A stretch of 64,000 nucleotides of DNA from Paraconexibacter antarcticus (GTDB lineage: Bacteria > Actinomycetota > Thermoleophilia > Solirubrobacterales > Solirubrobacteraceae), in assembly GCF_024220175.1 (NCBI RefSeq), contig NZ_CP098502.1, forward strand, positions 372,001-436,000, written 5' to 3'. Numbering within the stretch: position 1 is the stretch's first letter; each line of letters opens with the position of its first letter. Positions 1 to 8,555 of this stretch are shown in pieces. The notes beneath the pieces were generated by a model, which worked only from the letters and a program-made list of their open reading frames with translations, was not told the origin of the DNA and searched no databases. Made by a program: the position numbers and the translations under genes.

Positions 1-836
1 ATGCGGTCCTCGTTGATCGCGTTGGCGCCCGCCCCGATCGCGACCTGCTGCATGAGACCGTCGACGTGGGCGGGGACGCCGCAGATCATCCGCGCGGGCG
101 GCTCGCCGAGGCGGGCCGGCCAGTTGCGCCGGACGAGGTCGTGGTTGCCGCCGATGCCGCCGGTCGTGACGAGGACGGCCTGGGCGCCGAGCGCGAACTC
201 GCCGGCGACGGTGCGCGAGCTCGCCGCCCCGCGAGTGACCGGGCTCGGCTCGAGGACCTCGCCGGTGACGCCGGTGACGGTGCCGCCGTCGACGGTCAGG
301 CCGGTCACCCGGTGGCGGAAGCGCAGCTCCACGCGCCCGGCGGCGACCGCCGCCCGCACGCGCCGCTCGAAGGGCTCGAGGACGCCCGGCCCGGTCCCCC
401 AGGTGATGTGGAAGCGCGGCACCGAGTTGCCGTGGCCGTCGGCGAGCGAGCCGCCGCGCTCCGGCCAGCCCGGGTTCGGGACCCAGCGCATGCCCTGCGC
501 GTGGAGCCACGCGCGCTTCTCGCCGGCCGCGAAGTCGACGTACGCCTCCGCCCAGCGGCGCGGCCAGTGGTCCTCGTCGCGGTCGAAGCCGGCCGTGCCG
601 AGCCAGTCCTGCCAGGCGAGCTCCCGCGAGTCCTTCACGCCCATCCGGCGCTGCTCGGGGCTGTCGACGAACATGAGGCCGCCGAGCGACCAGAAGGCCT
701 GCCCACCGAAGGATGCCTCCGGTTCCTGGTCGACGACGATGACCCGCCGACCGGCGTCGGCGAGCTCGGCGGTGGCGACGAGGCCGGCCAGCCCCGCCCC
801 GACGACGATGACGTCTGCCTGATCCATGGCGCTCAT
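1..836 (-). CDS. FAD-binding dehydrogenase, KSDH/fumarate-reductase type, 3' part outside the window
   Basis: The visible 278 residues are the amino-terminal part of a flavoprotein related to 3-ketosteroid dehydrogenases and fumarate reductases. A Rossmann dinucleotide motif, GAGLAG, lies near residue 13, followed by hydrophobic strands and the acidic residue that binds the FAD ribose. Family blocks are plain: GGQAFWSLGG, DWLGTAGFDR, the AYVDFAAGEKR stretch and RFHITWGTGPG. They match the uncharacterised FAD-binding dehydrogenases of about 550 residues, so about half is missing. The ATG at 836 is preferred over the one at 827 because a TAGGCT box ends six bases upstream. The substrate is unknown. 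It is divergent from the HAD hydrolase gene. Confidence 0.88.
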   Translation of the reverse strand, partial: MSAMDQADVIVVGAGLAGLVATAELADAGRRVIVVDQEPEASFGGQAFWSLGGLMFVDSPEQRRMGVKDSRELAWQDWLGTAGFDRDEDHWPRRWAEAYVDFAAGEKRAWLHAQGMRWVPNPGWPERGGSLADGHGNSVPRFHITWGTGPGVLEPFERRVRAAVAAGRVELRFRHRVTGLTVDGGTVTGVTGEVLEPSPVTRGAASSRTVAGEFALGAQAVLVTTGGIGGNHDLVRRNWPARLGEPPARMICGVPAHVDGLMQQVAIGAGANAINEDR

Positions 837-842
837 GGCCCA

Positions 843-848
843 AGCCTA
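843..848 (-). promoter_or_regulatory. -10 box of the FAD dehydrogenase gene
   Basis: TAGGCT read on the minus strand, six bases before the ATG. Transcription would begin at or next to the start codon, giving a leaderless mRNA. Inferred from spacing only. Confidence 0.5.
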
Positions 849-900
849 TGCGGCTGCCGGAACGCGCGAAACGCGCGGGCTTTGGCACAATGGGCCGCTC

Positions 901-1587
901 ATGGCGCTTCCTTCCAAGGTCCAGTGGGTCACGTTCGACGTCTACGGCACGCTGATCGATTGGGACACCGGGGTCTTCCAGGCCTTCAAGCGTGAGGCGG
1001 CCCGCGAGGGCTTCACGATCGAGGACAAGGACAAGGCGGAGATCGTCCGCCTCTTCCACGAGATCTCCCAGCAGGTCGAGGGCGGCTCCTACGAGCTCTA
1101 CGCCGAGGTCCTGCGCCAGACGGCGGTGAAGATCGCCAAGGAGATCGGCTGGTCCCTCGAGCCCTCGCGCTCCGGCTTCCTGCCCGACTCCGTCGCGCGC
1201 TGGATGCCGTTCAAGGAGACCGCGCCGCAGATGAAGAAGTTCTTCGGCAAGTACCAGACGGCGCTGCTGTCGAACATCGACGACAAGCTCCTCGGCCAGA
1301 CGCGGCGCCACATCCCCGGCGACTACGACCTCGTCGTCACCGCGCAGCAGGTCCGCTCCTACAAGCCGGACCCCGCGCACTTCAACGAGTTCGCGCGCCG
1401 CATCGGCACGAAGAAGGGCTGGGTCCACATCGGGTCGAGCTACTACCACGACGTCGAGCCGTGCCTGAAGGCGAAGATCCCGGTCATCTGGGTCAACCGC
1501 GGCGGGCAGGCGCTCGAGTCGGGGCAGAAGAAGCCGACCGAAGAGGTCAAGACGCTCCTCGAGGCCGCGCGCCTCCTCGGGCTGTAG
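901..1587 (+). CDS. HAD-superfamily hydrolase, haloacid dehalogenase type II-like
   Basis: A 228-residue cytoplasmic HAD hydrolase. The four HAD motifs are visible: the nucleophile Asp13 in FDVYGTL, Ser124 in LLSNIDD, Lys155 in SYKPDP, and an acidic motif IV around HIGSSYYHD. The DVYGTLIDWDTG opening is typical of L-2-haloacid dehalogenases and related phosphatases. The true substrate cannot be told from sequence. The reading frame is open further upstream, but the ATG at 901 matches the family's start. A CACAAT box lies nine bases before it, and no Shine-Dalgarno is visible. Confidence 0.85.
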   Translation: MALPSKVQWVTFDVYGTLIDWDTGVFQAFKREAAREGFTIEDKDKAEIVRLFHEISQQVEGGSYELYAEVLRQTAVKIAKEIGWSLEPSRSGFLPDSVARWMPFKETAPQMKKFFGKYQTALLSNIDDKLLGQTRRHIPGDYDLVVTAQQVRSYKPDPAHFNEFARRIGTKKGWVHIGSSYYHDVEPCLKAKIPVIWVNRGGQALESGQKKPTEEVKTLLEAARLLGL

Positions 1588-1617
1588 CGGCCCGCCCGGG
1601 CGCCTCGAGCCGCCACC

Positions 1618-2418
1618 GTGCGCGTCGTCTCGCTGCACCCGGACGTCCTCGTCGCCACCTCGGCGGTCTGGCAGACCACCTGCACGATCGTCCGGGGGAC
1701 GGTCGACGGGGCGCCGGAGAACGATCCGGAGCGTCCGCCGGCCGAGGCGTTCGTCATCGACTCGCCGGTGCTGCAGAGCGAGCTCGACGTCCTTCCGACG
1801 CTGCTCGCCCAGTCGGGCTTCCCGTTCACCGGGCTGCTCGCGACCCACGCGGACTGGGACCACCTCCTCGGCCGCCTCGCGTTCGGGGCAGACGCGCCGC
1901 TCGGTGTCGCCGAGACGACCGCCGCGCGCCTCACCGCCGAGCCCGGCCGCGCCGCCGGTCGCCTGCGCGAGTTCGACCAGCAGTGGTACGTCGAGCGCCC
2001 CGCGCCGCTCGCGCTCGGTCAGGTCCAGGCGCTGCCCGTCCCGGGCCACCTCGACGTGGGCGACCACACGCTCGAGCTCCACCCGGCCGGTGGCCACACC
2101 GCCGACGGCATGGCGATCTGGATCCCGTGGGCGCGGATCCTCGTCGCGGGGGACCACCTCTCCCCGGTCGAGCTGCCGATGCTCTCCGAGGGCGGCTCGC
2201 GCAGCGCGTACCGCGCGACGCTCGAGCGCCTGCGCCCGCTCGTCGAGGAGGCCGCGCACGTCGTCCCCGGTCACGGCGCCGTCCTCGACGGCACCCGCGC
2301 GCTCGCGATCCTGCGCGAGGACGTCGCCTACCTCGAGGACTGGACGCTGCCGATCGCGCGCCGGGACCCCGAGCAGCTGAAGATCCACGCCCGCAACCGC
2401 GAGCTCGCGGGGGACTGA
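1618..2418 (+). CDS. MBL-fold metallo-hydrolase
   Basis: A 266-residue metallo-beta-lactamase-fold hydrolase. The metal motif is THADWDH (residues 76-82), the HxxxDH form of the usual HxHxDH with the middle histidine replaced by Asp79. Further ligands are likely in PVPGHLDVG, GGHTADGM, AGDHLSP and the carboxy-terminal PGHG. Such proteins hydrolyse thioesters, lactones or phosphodiesters, and the substrate here is unknown. Translation starts at GTG, 30 bases after the HAD gene. The VOC gene follows after seven bases, so the three genes may be one transcript. Confidence 0.82.
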   Translation: MRVVSLHPDVLVATSAVWQTTCTIVRGTVDGAPENDPERPPAEAFVIDSPVLQSELDVLPTLLAQSGFPFTGLLATHADWDHLLGRLAFGADAPLGVAETTAARLTAEPGRAAGRLREFDQQWYVERPAPLALGQVQALPVPGHLDVGDHTLELHPAGGHTADGMAIWIPWARILVAGDHLSPVELPMLSEGGSRSAYRATLERLRPLVEEAAHVVPGHGAVLDGTRALAILREDVAYLEDWTLPIARRDPEQLKIHARNRELAGD

Positions 2419-2425
2419 GCGCGCG

Positions 2426-2794
2426 GTGATCCACCACGCGTCGCTCGAGATCCGGACGGACGGCGCGGACGCCGAGGTCGCGTTCTGGGCGCTGCTCGGC
2501 TACCACGAGATCCGCCCCCTGACGCCGGCCCTCGCCGAGTCCTCGCGCTGGGTGCAGGACGCGACCGGGGCCTCGCGCCACCAGATCCACCTCGTCTACG
2601 AGGACGAGCCGACGATCCTCCGCCGTGCCCACATCGCGATCGTCCGCGGGGCCTACGACGAGACGCTGAAGGACCTGCGCGGCGGCGGTTTCGACGTCCT
2701 CGAGCGCGAGCCGTACTGGAACTCCCCGCGGGCGTTCGTGCACACGCCGGCCGGGCACCGCATCGAGGTCATGCAGTTCGCACCGCGCGGCTGA
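2426..2794 (+). CDS. VOC-family (glyoxalase/dioxygenase-fold) protein
   Basis: A 122-residue protein with the beta-alpha-beta-beta-beta layout of the vicinal oxygen chelate fold. It begins IHHASLEIRT, carries FWALLGYHEI after the first helix, and ends with PAGHRIEVMQF, where the Glu is the usual last metal-ligand position. The length fits a single VOC domain pair. It starts with GTG seven bases after the MBL gene, so translation is probably coupled. Activity is unknown; lyase, isomerase, dioxygenase or resistance roles all occur in the family. Confidence 0.8.
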   Translation: MIHHASLEIRTDGADAEVAFWALLGYHEIRPLTPALAESSRWVQDATGASRHQIHLVYEDEPTILRRAHIAIVRGAYDETLKDLRGGGFDVLEREPYWNSPRAFVHTPAGHRIEVMQFAPRG

Positions 2795-2809
2795 CGCGGC
2801 GCCGCGTCA
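2792..2809. terminator. Perfect 18-bp palindrome at the end of the VOC gene
   Basis: TGACGCGGC followed by its exact reverse complement; the first TGA is the VOC stop codon. It can fold as a GC-rich hairpin in either strand and lies between convergent genes, so it is a plausible transcription terminator. There is no T-run. Confidence 0.5.
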
Positions 2810-2835
2810 CGCCTCGGCGCCGCCCCGGCCGCGCC

Positions 2836-2878
2836 GACTGACAATCCACGCAGGACAGTCCTGCGTCAGCTGTCAGTC
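2836..2878. repeat. Dispersed palindrome, TGTCAG family, copy 1
   Basis: Two nested perfect arms, GACTGACA/TGTCAGTC and ACGCAGGA/TCCTGCGT, with a four-base internal mismatch on each side and a three-base loop. It lies between the convergent VOC and GNAT genes. Its right half, CTGCGTCAGCTGTCAGTC, recurs unchanged at 11909-11926. It may work as a bidirectional terminator. Confidence 0.7.
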
Positions 2879-2916
2879 ACCGCCGTTACTCGTGCAGTGT
2901 CGCCGGTCGTCCGCCG

Positions 2917-3402
2917 TCACTCGTGCGGCAGGTGCCGCCGGAAGTACAGGTCGCGCCCCTCGTAGGCGGCGGTCGAGTTCGTGAAGCCGAGCGACTCGTA
3001 CAGCGCGATCGCCGTCGCGTTCGTCTCGTTCGTGTCGAGCTCCATCCGGCGGCAGCCGCGCTCGAGGGCGCGGGTCGTCGCGTGCTCCAGCATCGTCCGC
3101 GCGATCCCGGCGCCCCGCGAGGCCTCGCTGACGTAGACGTCCTCCACGAGGCAGTCGCCGCCCGCGCGCCAGATGCCGTAGCGGAAGCGGAGCTGGACGA
3201 CGCCGGTCGGCGGTGCGTCGGCGTGCGCGGCCCCGAGGACGAACTCGGTGTCGCGGTCGTCCATCAGCCGCTCGACACCGGCGAGGAAGGCGTTCTCCGA
3301 CGGCCAGTCCATGCCGAGGTGGTCGCGGAACTCGACGAGCAGCCGGGCGACCGTCTCGGCCTCGTGGGTCTCGGCGATCCAGGCGTACGGAGTGGTGCTC
3401 AC
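2917..3402 (-). CDS. GNAT-family N-acetyltransferase
   Basis: A 161-residue single-domain GNAT. The acetyl-CoA-binding motif A is seen as VYVSEASRGAGIARTML (about residues 88-104), preceded by the beta-4 strand VEDVYV. The motif B region is TNETNATAIALYESLGF, typical of RimI-like and small-molecule acetyltransferases. The substrate is unknown. The GTG start is supported by a TAGGCT box seven bases upstream. The gene converges on the VOC gene. Confidence 0.85.
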   Translation of the reverse strand: MSTTPYAWIAETHEAETVARLLVEFRDHLGMDWPSENAFLAGVERLMDDRDTEFVLGAAHADAPPTGVVQLRFRYGIWRAGGDCLVEDVYVSEASRGAGIARTMLEHATTRALERGCRRMELDTNETNATAIALYESLGFTNSTAAYEGRDLYFRRHLPHE

Positions 3403-3409
3403 GCCGGTC

Positions 3410-3415
3410 AGCCTA
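3410..3415 (-). promoter_or_regulatory. -10 box of the GNAT gene
   Basis: TAGGCT on the minus strand, seven bases before the GTG start, with no room for a Shine-Dalgarno leader. Nearly the same sequence precedes the GT2 gene whose start is at 53564. Confidence 0.5.
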
Positions 3416-3448
3416 GTGCGGCCGACCGGCGCGAGGCGCCAGGACGTC

Positions 3449-5245
3449 CTACTCGGCGGGGGCCTCGGCGGCCGCCGCCGTGATCATCGCGATGGGGGCG
3501 CCCGCGTTGATCGGGGCGCCTTCCTCGATCATGAGCTCGGAGATCGTGCCGGCCTTGTGGGCGGTGATCTCGTTCTCCATCTTCATCGCCTCGATGATGC
3601 AGATGAGCTGACCCTCGGTGACCTCGTCGCCCTGCTTGGCGAGGACCTTCCACATGTTGCCCTGGAGGGGGGACTCGAGCAGGTCGGGGCCGCCGCCGGC
3701 GGCCTTCTTGCGCTCGCCGCGCTTCTTCGTGCCGCCGCCCTTGGGGGCCGGACCGGCCGCCACCGCGCCGGAGAACGCCTCGCCGGTGACCTTGACGTCG
3801 AAGCGCTTGCCGTTGACCTCGACGAAGTAGTCCTTCGTGACCTTCTCGTCCTCGTCGTCCTTCTCGAACCGCTCGACCTTCTCGGGCGCGGTCGACTTCA
3901 GCCACTCCTTGTCTTCGACGAGGTCCTTGCAGATCGAGCCCTTCGCCCAGTCGTCGGTGCTCAGCAGCGCCTTGTGGAACGGGATGAGCGTCTCGAGGCC
4001 CTCGATCTCGTACTCGTCGAGCGCGCGGAGCATCCGCTGCGTCGCCGACGCGCGGTCCGCGTCCCAGACGATGAGCTTGGAGACCATCGGGTCGTACATC
4101 GGCGAGACCTCGCCGTAGGCCTGCACGCCGGAGTCGACGCGCACGCCGGGGCCGGACGGCTCCTTGTAGTGGCCGATGGGGCCGGGGGCCGGCGCGAAGT
4201 TGCGCGCCGCGCTCTCGGCGTTGATGCGGCACTCGATCGCGTGCCCGCGGAGGACGATGTCCTCCTGTTTGTAGTCGAGCGGCTCGCCCGCGGCGGCCTT
4301 GATGCCCTGCTTGACGATGTCGATGCCCGTCGTCATCTCGGTCACGCAGTGCTCGACCTGGACGCGGGTGTTCATCTCGAGGAAGAAGTACTCGTCGCCC
4401 TGGAGCATGCCCTCGATCGTGCCGGCGCCGACGTAGTCGACCGCCTTCGCGGCGTCGATGCCGATCTTGCCGATGCGCTGGCGCATCTCCTCGTCGACGA
4501 TCCACTCGGGGGCCGGCGACTCCTCGATGAGCTTCTGGTGGCGGCGCTGGATCGAGCAGTCGCGCTCGCCGAGATGGATGCAGTTGCCGTGCTTGTCGGC
4601 GAGGATCTGGATCTCGACGTGGCGCGGCTCGGGCAGGTAGCGCTCGAGGTAGACGGTGCCGTCGGAGAAGAACTTCTCGCCCTCGCGCGAGGCGCCCTCG
4701 AAGGCGTCCTTCAGCTTGTCCTCGGTCAGCGCGACGCGGAAGCCCTTGCCGCCGCCGCCGGACGCCGCCTTCACCGCGACGGGGAACCCGATCTCGTCGT
4801 TCGCGATCCGCAGCGCGTCCTCGTACGTGTCGACGGCCTCGGTCGTGCCCGGGACGATCGGGACGCCAGCGGCCTGCATGAGCTCGCGGGCCTTCGTCTT
4901 GGAGCCCATCGCGTCGATCGCGCTCGCGGGCGGCCCGATGAACGTGATGCCCGCCTCGTCGCACGCGCGGGCGAACGGCGCGTTCTCGGCGAGGAAGCCG
5001 TAGCCCGGGTGGATCGCGTCCGCGCCGCACTCCTTGGCGACCGCGATGATCTTCTCGACGTTGAGGTAGTTGTCCGCGGCCGGGCCCTCACCGATGAAGA
5101 AGGCCTCGTCGGTCTTCGTCGGGTGGAGGGCGTTGCGGTCGGTCTCGGAGTAGACCGCGACCGACGGGATGCCCATCTCCTTGCACGCGCGCGCGACACG
5201 GATGGCGATCTCGCCACGGTTGGCGATGAGGATCTTGCTGAACAT
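3449..5245 (-). CDS. accC: Acyl-CoA carboxylase alpha chain: biotin carboxylase fused to biotin carrier domain
   Basis: A 598-residue enzyme that carboxylates its own biotin with ATP and bicarbonate, then hands the carboxyl group to a carboxyltransferase such as the AccD-type protein encoded at 16043-17626. The biotin carboxylase fold begins with ILIANRGEIA. The ATP-grasp glycine loop GGGGKG is near residues 163-168, and FFLEMNTRVQVEH carries the catalytic region. The carboxy-terminal carrier domain has the biotinylation motif EAMKMEN with Lys555. Length and layout match actinobacterial AccA3/PccA-type subunits. Acetyl-CoA or propionyl-CoA could be the final substrate, depending on the partner. 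Confidence 0.96.
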   Translation of the reverse strand: MFSKILIANRGEIAIRVARACKEMGIPSVAVYSETDRNALHPTKTDEAFFIGEGPAADNYLNVEKIIAVAKECGADAIHPGYGFLAENAPFARACDEAGITFIGPPASAIDAMGSKTKARELMQAAGVPIVPGTTEAVDTYEDALRIANDEIGFPVAVKAASGGGGKGFRVALTEDKLKDAFEGASREGEKFFSDGTVYLERYLPEPRHVEIQILADKHGNCIHLGERDCSIQRRHQKLIEESPAPEWIVDEEMRQRIGKIGIDAAKAVDYVGAGTIEGMLQGDEYFFLEMNTRVQVEHCVTEMTTGIDIVKQGIKAAAGEPLDYKQEDIVLRGHAIECRINAESAARNFAPAPGPIGHYKEPSGPGVRVDSGVQAYGEVSPMYDPMVSKLIVWDADRASATQRMLRALDEYEIEGLETLIPFHKALLSTDDWAKGSICKDLVEDKEWLKSTAPEKVERFEKDDEDEKVTKDYFVEVNGKRFDVKVTGEAFSGAVAAGPAPKGGGTKKRGERKKAAGGGPDLLESPLQGNMWKVLAKQGDEVTEGQLICIIEAMKMENEITAHKAGTISELMIEEGAPINAGAPIAMITAAAAEAPAE

Positions 5246-5254
5246 AGGCCGGGA

Positions 5255-5260
5255 AGGCTA
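5255..5260 (-). promoter_or_regulatory. -10 box of accC
   Basis: TAGCCT on the minus strand, nine bases before the accC ATG. It separates accC transcription from the cysN gene upstream. Confidence 0.4.
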
Positions 5261-5323
5261 TATCCACGCGCGCGAGCGCGCGGTCTGCCTACGGAACGAG
5301 CGTTACCCGGGGGTCGGGCGGCG

Positions 5324-6616
5324 CTACCGCACCATCCCCGCGCCCACGGTCTCGTTCGTCGCTTCGTCGATCAGGATGAACGAGCCGGTGGTGCGGTTGC
5401 GCTCGTACGGGTCGACCGCGAGCTCGCGCGACACCCGCAGCCGAACGCGCCCGATGTCGTTCAGCGCGAGCGACTCCGGCGCGGCGACCCGCTCCAGCGT
5501 CGTGATGTCGATGACGTCCTCCAGCGCGTCGACGATCGCCCGCACGGACGACGTCGTGTGCTTGAGCGCGAGCCGGGCGCCGGGGCGCAGCTCGGCACCC
5601 GCCATCCAGCACACGTCGGCGGTGATCTCGCGGGAGACGACCGGCGGCACGCCACCGGCCTCGCCGGCGACGGCGGGATCCGGTGCGATGAGGTCGCCAC
5701 GCGACGCGTCGACGTTGTCGGCCAGTCGCACCGTGACGGACATGGGCGCGACGGCGACCTCGAGCTCGCCGTCGAGCGTCTCGACCGCCGCGATCGTCGT
5801 GCGCACGCCGCTCGGGAGGACGACGACGGGATCCCCGGGGCGGAGCTCGCCACCGGCGACGGTGCCGGCGTAGCCGCGGTAGTCGGCGTCGTGGTCGCGG
5901 ATGACCCACTGGACCGGGAAGCGCGCGTCGTGCCCGGCCGGGTCGTCGGCGAGCGAGAGCGTCTCGAGGTGCTCGAGCAGCGGCACGCCGGAGTACCAGT
6001 CCATCGACGCGGAGCCGTCGACGACGTTGTCGCCGAGCTTCGCGCTGATCGGGAAGAACTGCACGTCGTTGATGCCGAGCCCGCGGGCGACGGCGCAGAA
6101 GTCCCGCACGATGCCGTCGAAGATGTCCTCGGCGTACCCGACGAGGTCCATCTTGTTCACGCAGACCGCGAGGTGCGGGATGCCGAGCAGCGAGGCGATG
6201 AACGTGTGGCGGCGGGTCTGCTCGACGACGCCGTGGCGCGCGTCGATGAGGATGATCGCGACGTCCGCCGTCGACGCGCCGGTGACCATGTTGCGCGTGT
6301 ACTGCACGTGGCCGGGCGTGTCGGCGAGGACGAACTTGCGCCGCGCGGTCTGGAAGTAGCGGTAGGCGACGTCGATCGTGATGCCCTGCTCGCGCTCGGC
6401 GCGGAGGCCGTCGGTGAGCAGCGAGAGGTCCAGGCCGCCCTCCCCGGAACGGCGCTCGCTCGCCTCCTGCACCTGCTCGAGCTGGTCGGCGAGGATCGCC
6501 TTGGAGTCGTAGAGCAGCCGCCCGATGAGGGTGGACTTGCCGTCGTCGACGGAGCCGGCGGTGGCGATCCGCAGCAGGGAGGTCTCGATGGTGGTCATGG
6601 TGCCGTGCTCGCCCAT
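5324..6616 (-). CDS. cysN: Sulfate adenylyltransferase subunit 1 (GTPase), CysN
   Basis: The 430-residue GTPase subunit of ATP sulfurylase, which drives formation of APS from sulfate and ATP together with CysD. G motifs are clear: Walker A GSVDDGKST near residue 21, the switch region with EQGITIDVAY, DTPGH and NKMD. Two beta-barrel domains of the EF-Tu type follow. There is no APS kinase domain at the carboxy terminus, unlike CysNC fusions, which fits the APS reductase in this operon. The second ATG at 6598 (MTTIETSL) may be the real start. It follows cysD almost without a gap. Confidence 0.96.
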   Translation of the reverse strand: MGEHGTMTTIETSLLRIATAGSVDDGKSTLIGRLLYDSKAILADQLEQVQEASERRSGEGGLDLSLLTDGLRAEREQGITIDVAYRYFQTARRKFVLADTPGHVQYTRNMVTGASTADVAIILIDARHGVVEQTRRHTFIASLLGIPHLAVCVNKMDLVGYAEDIFDGIVRDFCAVARGLGINDVQFFPISAKLGDNVVDGSASMDWYSGVPLLEHLETLSLADDPAGHDARFPVQWVIRDHDADYRGYAGTVAGGELRPGDPVVVLPSGVRTTIAAVETLDGELEVAVAPMSVTVRLADNVDASRGDLIAPDPAVAGEAGGVPPVVSREITADVCWMAGAELRPGARLALKHTTSSVRAIVDALEDVIDITTLERVAAPESLALNDIGRVRLRVSRELAVDPYERNRTTGSFILIDEATNETVGAGMVR

Positions 6617-6619
6617 CGC

Positions 6620-7552
6620 CTAGAAGTAACCCGCGACCTTGCGGTCCTCCATGGCGGCCTCGGTGACGCGGTCGTCCGCACGCGTCTCGCCGCGCTCGGT
6701 GATGCGCGTCGCCGCGATCTCGCCGACGACGGTCTCGAGGTCCGCGGCGGTCGACGCCACGGCGCCGGTGCACGACATGTCGCCGACGGTCCGGTAACGC
6801 ACGGAGGTGACGAACGGCTCCTCGCCGTCCATGAGCTCCATGTGGTCGCTCGTCGCGTACAGCATCCCGTCGCGCTTGAACACCTCGCGCTCGTGCGCGA
6901 AGTAGATGTTCGGCACCTCGAGGTCCTCCTCGGCGATGTACTGCCAGACGTCGAGCTCGGTCCAGTTGGAGAGCGGGAAGACGCGCACGGACTCGCCGCG
7001 ACGGACGCGGCCGTTGTAGAGCGACCACAGCTCGGGGCGCTGGTTCTTCGGATCCCAGCCGCCGAAGTCGTCGCGGAAGGAGAAGATGCGCTCCTTCGCG
7101 CGGGCGCGCTCCTCGTCGCGGCGGGCGCCGCCGAAGGCCGCGTCGAAGCAGTGCTCCTCGATGGCGTCGAGCAGCGTCGTCGTCTGCAGGCGGTTGCGCG
7201 AGGCGCGCGGCCCCGTCTCCTCGGCGACCCGGCCCTTGTCGATGGTCTCCTGCACGGACGCGACGATGAGCCGCTCGCCGAGCTCGGCGACGCGGCGGTC
7301 GCGGAACTCGATGACCTCGGGGAAGTTGTGCCCGGTGTCGACGTGCATGAGCGGGAAGGGGAACCGCCCGGGACGGAACGCCTTCTCGGCCAGGCGCAGC
7401 AGGACGATCGAGTCCTTGCCGCCGGAGAAGAGCAGGACCGGCCGCTCGAGCTCGGCCGCGACCTCGCGCATGATGTGGATCGCCTCCGCCTCGAGCACGC
7501 GGAGGTGGCTCAGCTGCAGCGGGCCTGCGGTGGGGTCTTCGATGGTGCTCAC
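6620..7552 (-). CDS. cysD: Sulfate adenylyltransferase subunit 2, CysD
   Basis: The 310-residue catalytic subunit of ATP sulfurylase. It is a PP-loop (N-type ATP pyrophosphatase) enzyme with SGGKDS at residues 43-48, then HVDTGHNFPE and a family-specific RRDEE-containing stretch. The open frame runs further upstream, but the GTG at 7552 gives VSTIEDPTAG and a length close to E. coli CysD (302 residues). The stop lies three bases before the cysN start, so the pair is almost certainly co-translated. It acts in the cytoplasm in the first step of sulfate activation. Confidence 0.96.
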   Translation of the reverse strand: MSTIEDPTAGPLQLSHLRVLEAEAIHIMREVAAELERPVLLFSGGKDSIVLLRLAEKAFRPGRFPFPLMHVDTGHNFPEVIEFRDRRVAELGERLIVASVQETIDKGRVAEETGPRASRNRLQTTTLLDAIEEHCFDAAFGGARRDEERARAKERIFSFRDDFGGWDPKNQRPELWSLYNGRVRRGESVRVFPLSNWTELDVWQYIAEEDLEVPNIYFAHEREVFKRDGMLYATSDHMELMDGEEPFVTSVRYRTVGDMSCTGAVASTAADLETVVGEIAATRITERGETRADDRVTEAAMEDRKVAGYF

Positions 7553-7619
7553 GGTGATGCCTTTCGTGCTGCCGACGGCGTCGACGGAATCCGAGCCTCC
7601 CGGGCGAAGGTGTTCGCGC

Positions 7620-8552
7620 TCACGCCGGTGCGACCTCCGGACGGGGTTCGGGGGCGGGGCGGGGGGCAGGGGCCGAGACGGACGGGCGCGCGCGGTGGAC
7701 GAAGAAGGCGACGAGGCCGATGAGGGCGGGGACACCAGGGATAGCGGCCTTGGGGAGGTCGACGCCGGCCTTGCTCAGGACGCCGAGCGCGGAGCCGACG
7801 AGGACGCAGCCGAGCGCGGGGCGCAGCCCGGCGGCCGGCACCTTCGTGATGAGGTGCGTCCCGATGAGCACGCCGGGCAACGACCCGATGAGGATGTTCG
7901 CCATCAGGACGAAGTCGACGGTGCCGGTGACCCAGTGGGCGATGCCGGCCCCCCACAGCAGGATCGCCGCATGGAAGACGTCGGTGCCGACGACGCGGTG
8001 CGGGGTCAGGCGGAAGACGAGGATGAGGACGAGCCCGATGAGCGCGCCCGAGCCGACCGACGTCATGCCGACGAGCAGGCCGAGGACGAAGCCCATCGAC
8101 GAGGCGCCGAGCTTCACGCGCGAGGTGATCTCGACGCTGTGCTGCTCGCGGGCGACGAGCTTCGGCATGAACAGCGCGCGGGTGAGCGTCGTCACCGCAA
8201 CGATGACGAGCGCGCCGGCGATCGCGTAGAGGAGGACGTCGTCGAAGCCCTTGCCGTAGCGGTGGTGCAGCCAGTCGACGAGCGCGACGCCCACGAGCGA
8301 CCCCGGCACGGAGCCGACGGCGAGCCACTTGGAGACCCCGAGGTCGACGGTCCCCTTCTTCAGGTGCCGCCAGCCGCCGAGCGTCTTCGTCACCGCGCCG
8401 TACGCGAGGTCGGTGCCGATCGCGACGACCGGCTGCACCCCGGCGAAGAGGATGAGCAGCGGCGTCATGAGCGACCCGCCGCCGATCCCCGTCAGGCCGA
8501 CGAGGATCCCGACCCCGAGGCCGAAGGAGATGACGAGCAGGTCGAGGTGCAT
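7620..8552 (-). CDS. TauE/SafE-family membrane permease in the sulfate operon
   Basis: A 310-residue polytopic membrane protein with about eight predicted hydrophobic segments. It has the two-repeat signature of the TauE/SafE family: an early VGLTGIGGGSLMTPLL and a second GMTSVGSGALIG. The family moves sulfite, sulfoacetate, taurine-derived anions or other organic anions. Its place between cysH and cysD suggests sulfate uptake or export of excess sulfite, but direction and substrate are inference. The carboxy terminus is a Pro/Ala-rich tail. The stop of cysH is three bases from its start. Confidence 0.88.
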   Translation of the reverse strand: MHLDLLVISFGLGVGILVGLTGIGGGSLMTPLLILFAGVQPVVAIGTDLAYGAVTKTLGGWRHLKKGTVDLGVSKWLAVGSVPGSLVGVALVDWLHHRYGKGFDDVLLYAIAGALVIVAVTTLTRALFMPKLVAREQHSVEITSRVKLGASSMGFVLGLLVGMTSVGSGALIGLVLILVFRLTPHRVVGTDVFHAAILLWGAGIAHWVTGTVDFVLMANILIGSLPGVLIGTHLITKVPAAGLRPALGCVLVGSALGVLSKAGVDLPKAAIPGVPALIGLVAFFVHRARPSVSAPAPRPAPEPRPEVAPA

Positions 8553-8555
8553 GGG

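Noticed and set aside
2917-3402. Plus-strand frames across the GNAT gene
   Set aside because: They are shadows of the minus-strand acetyltransferase, whose motif A and promoter box are clear.
3248-7723. 1491-residue open frame on the plus strand
   Set aside because: It is antisense to accC, cysN and cysD, which have clear families. GC-rich coding DNA keeps such antisense frames open.
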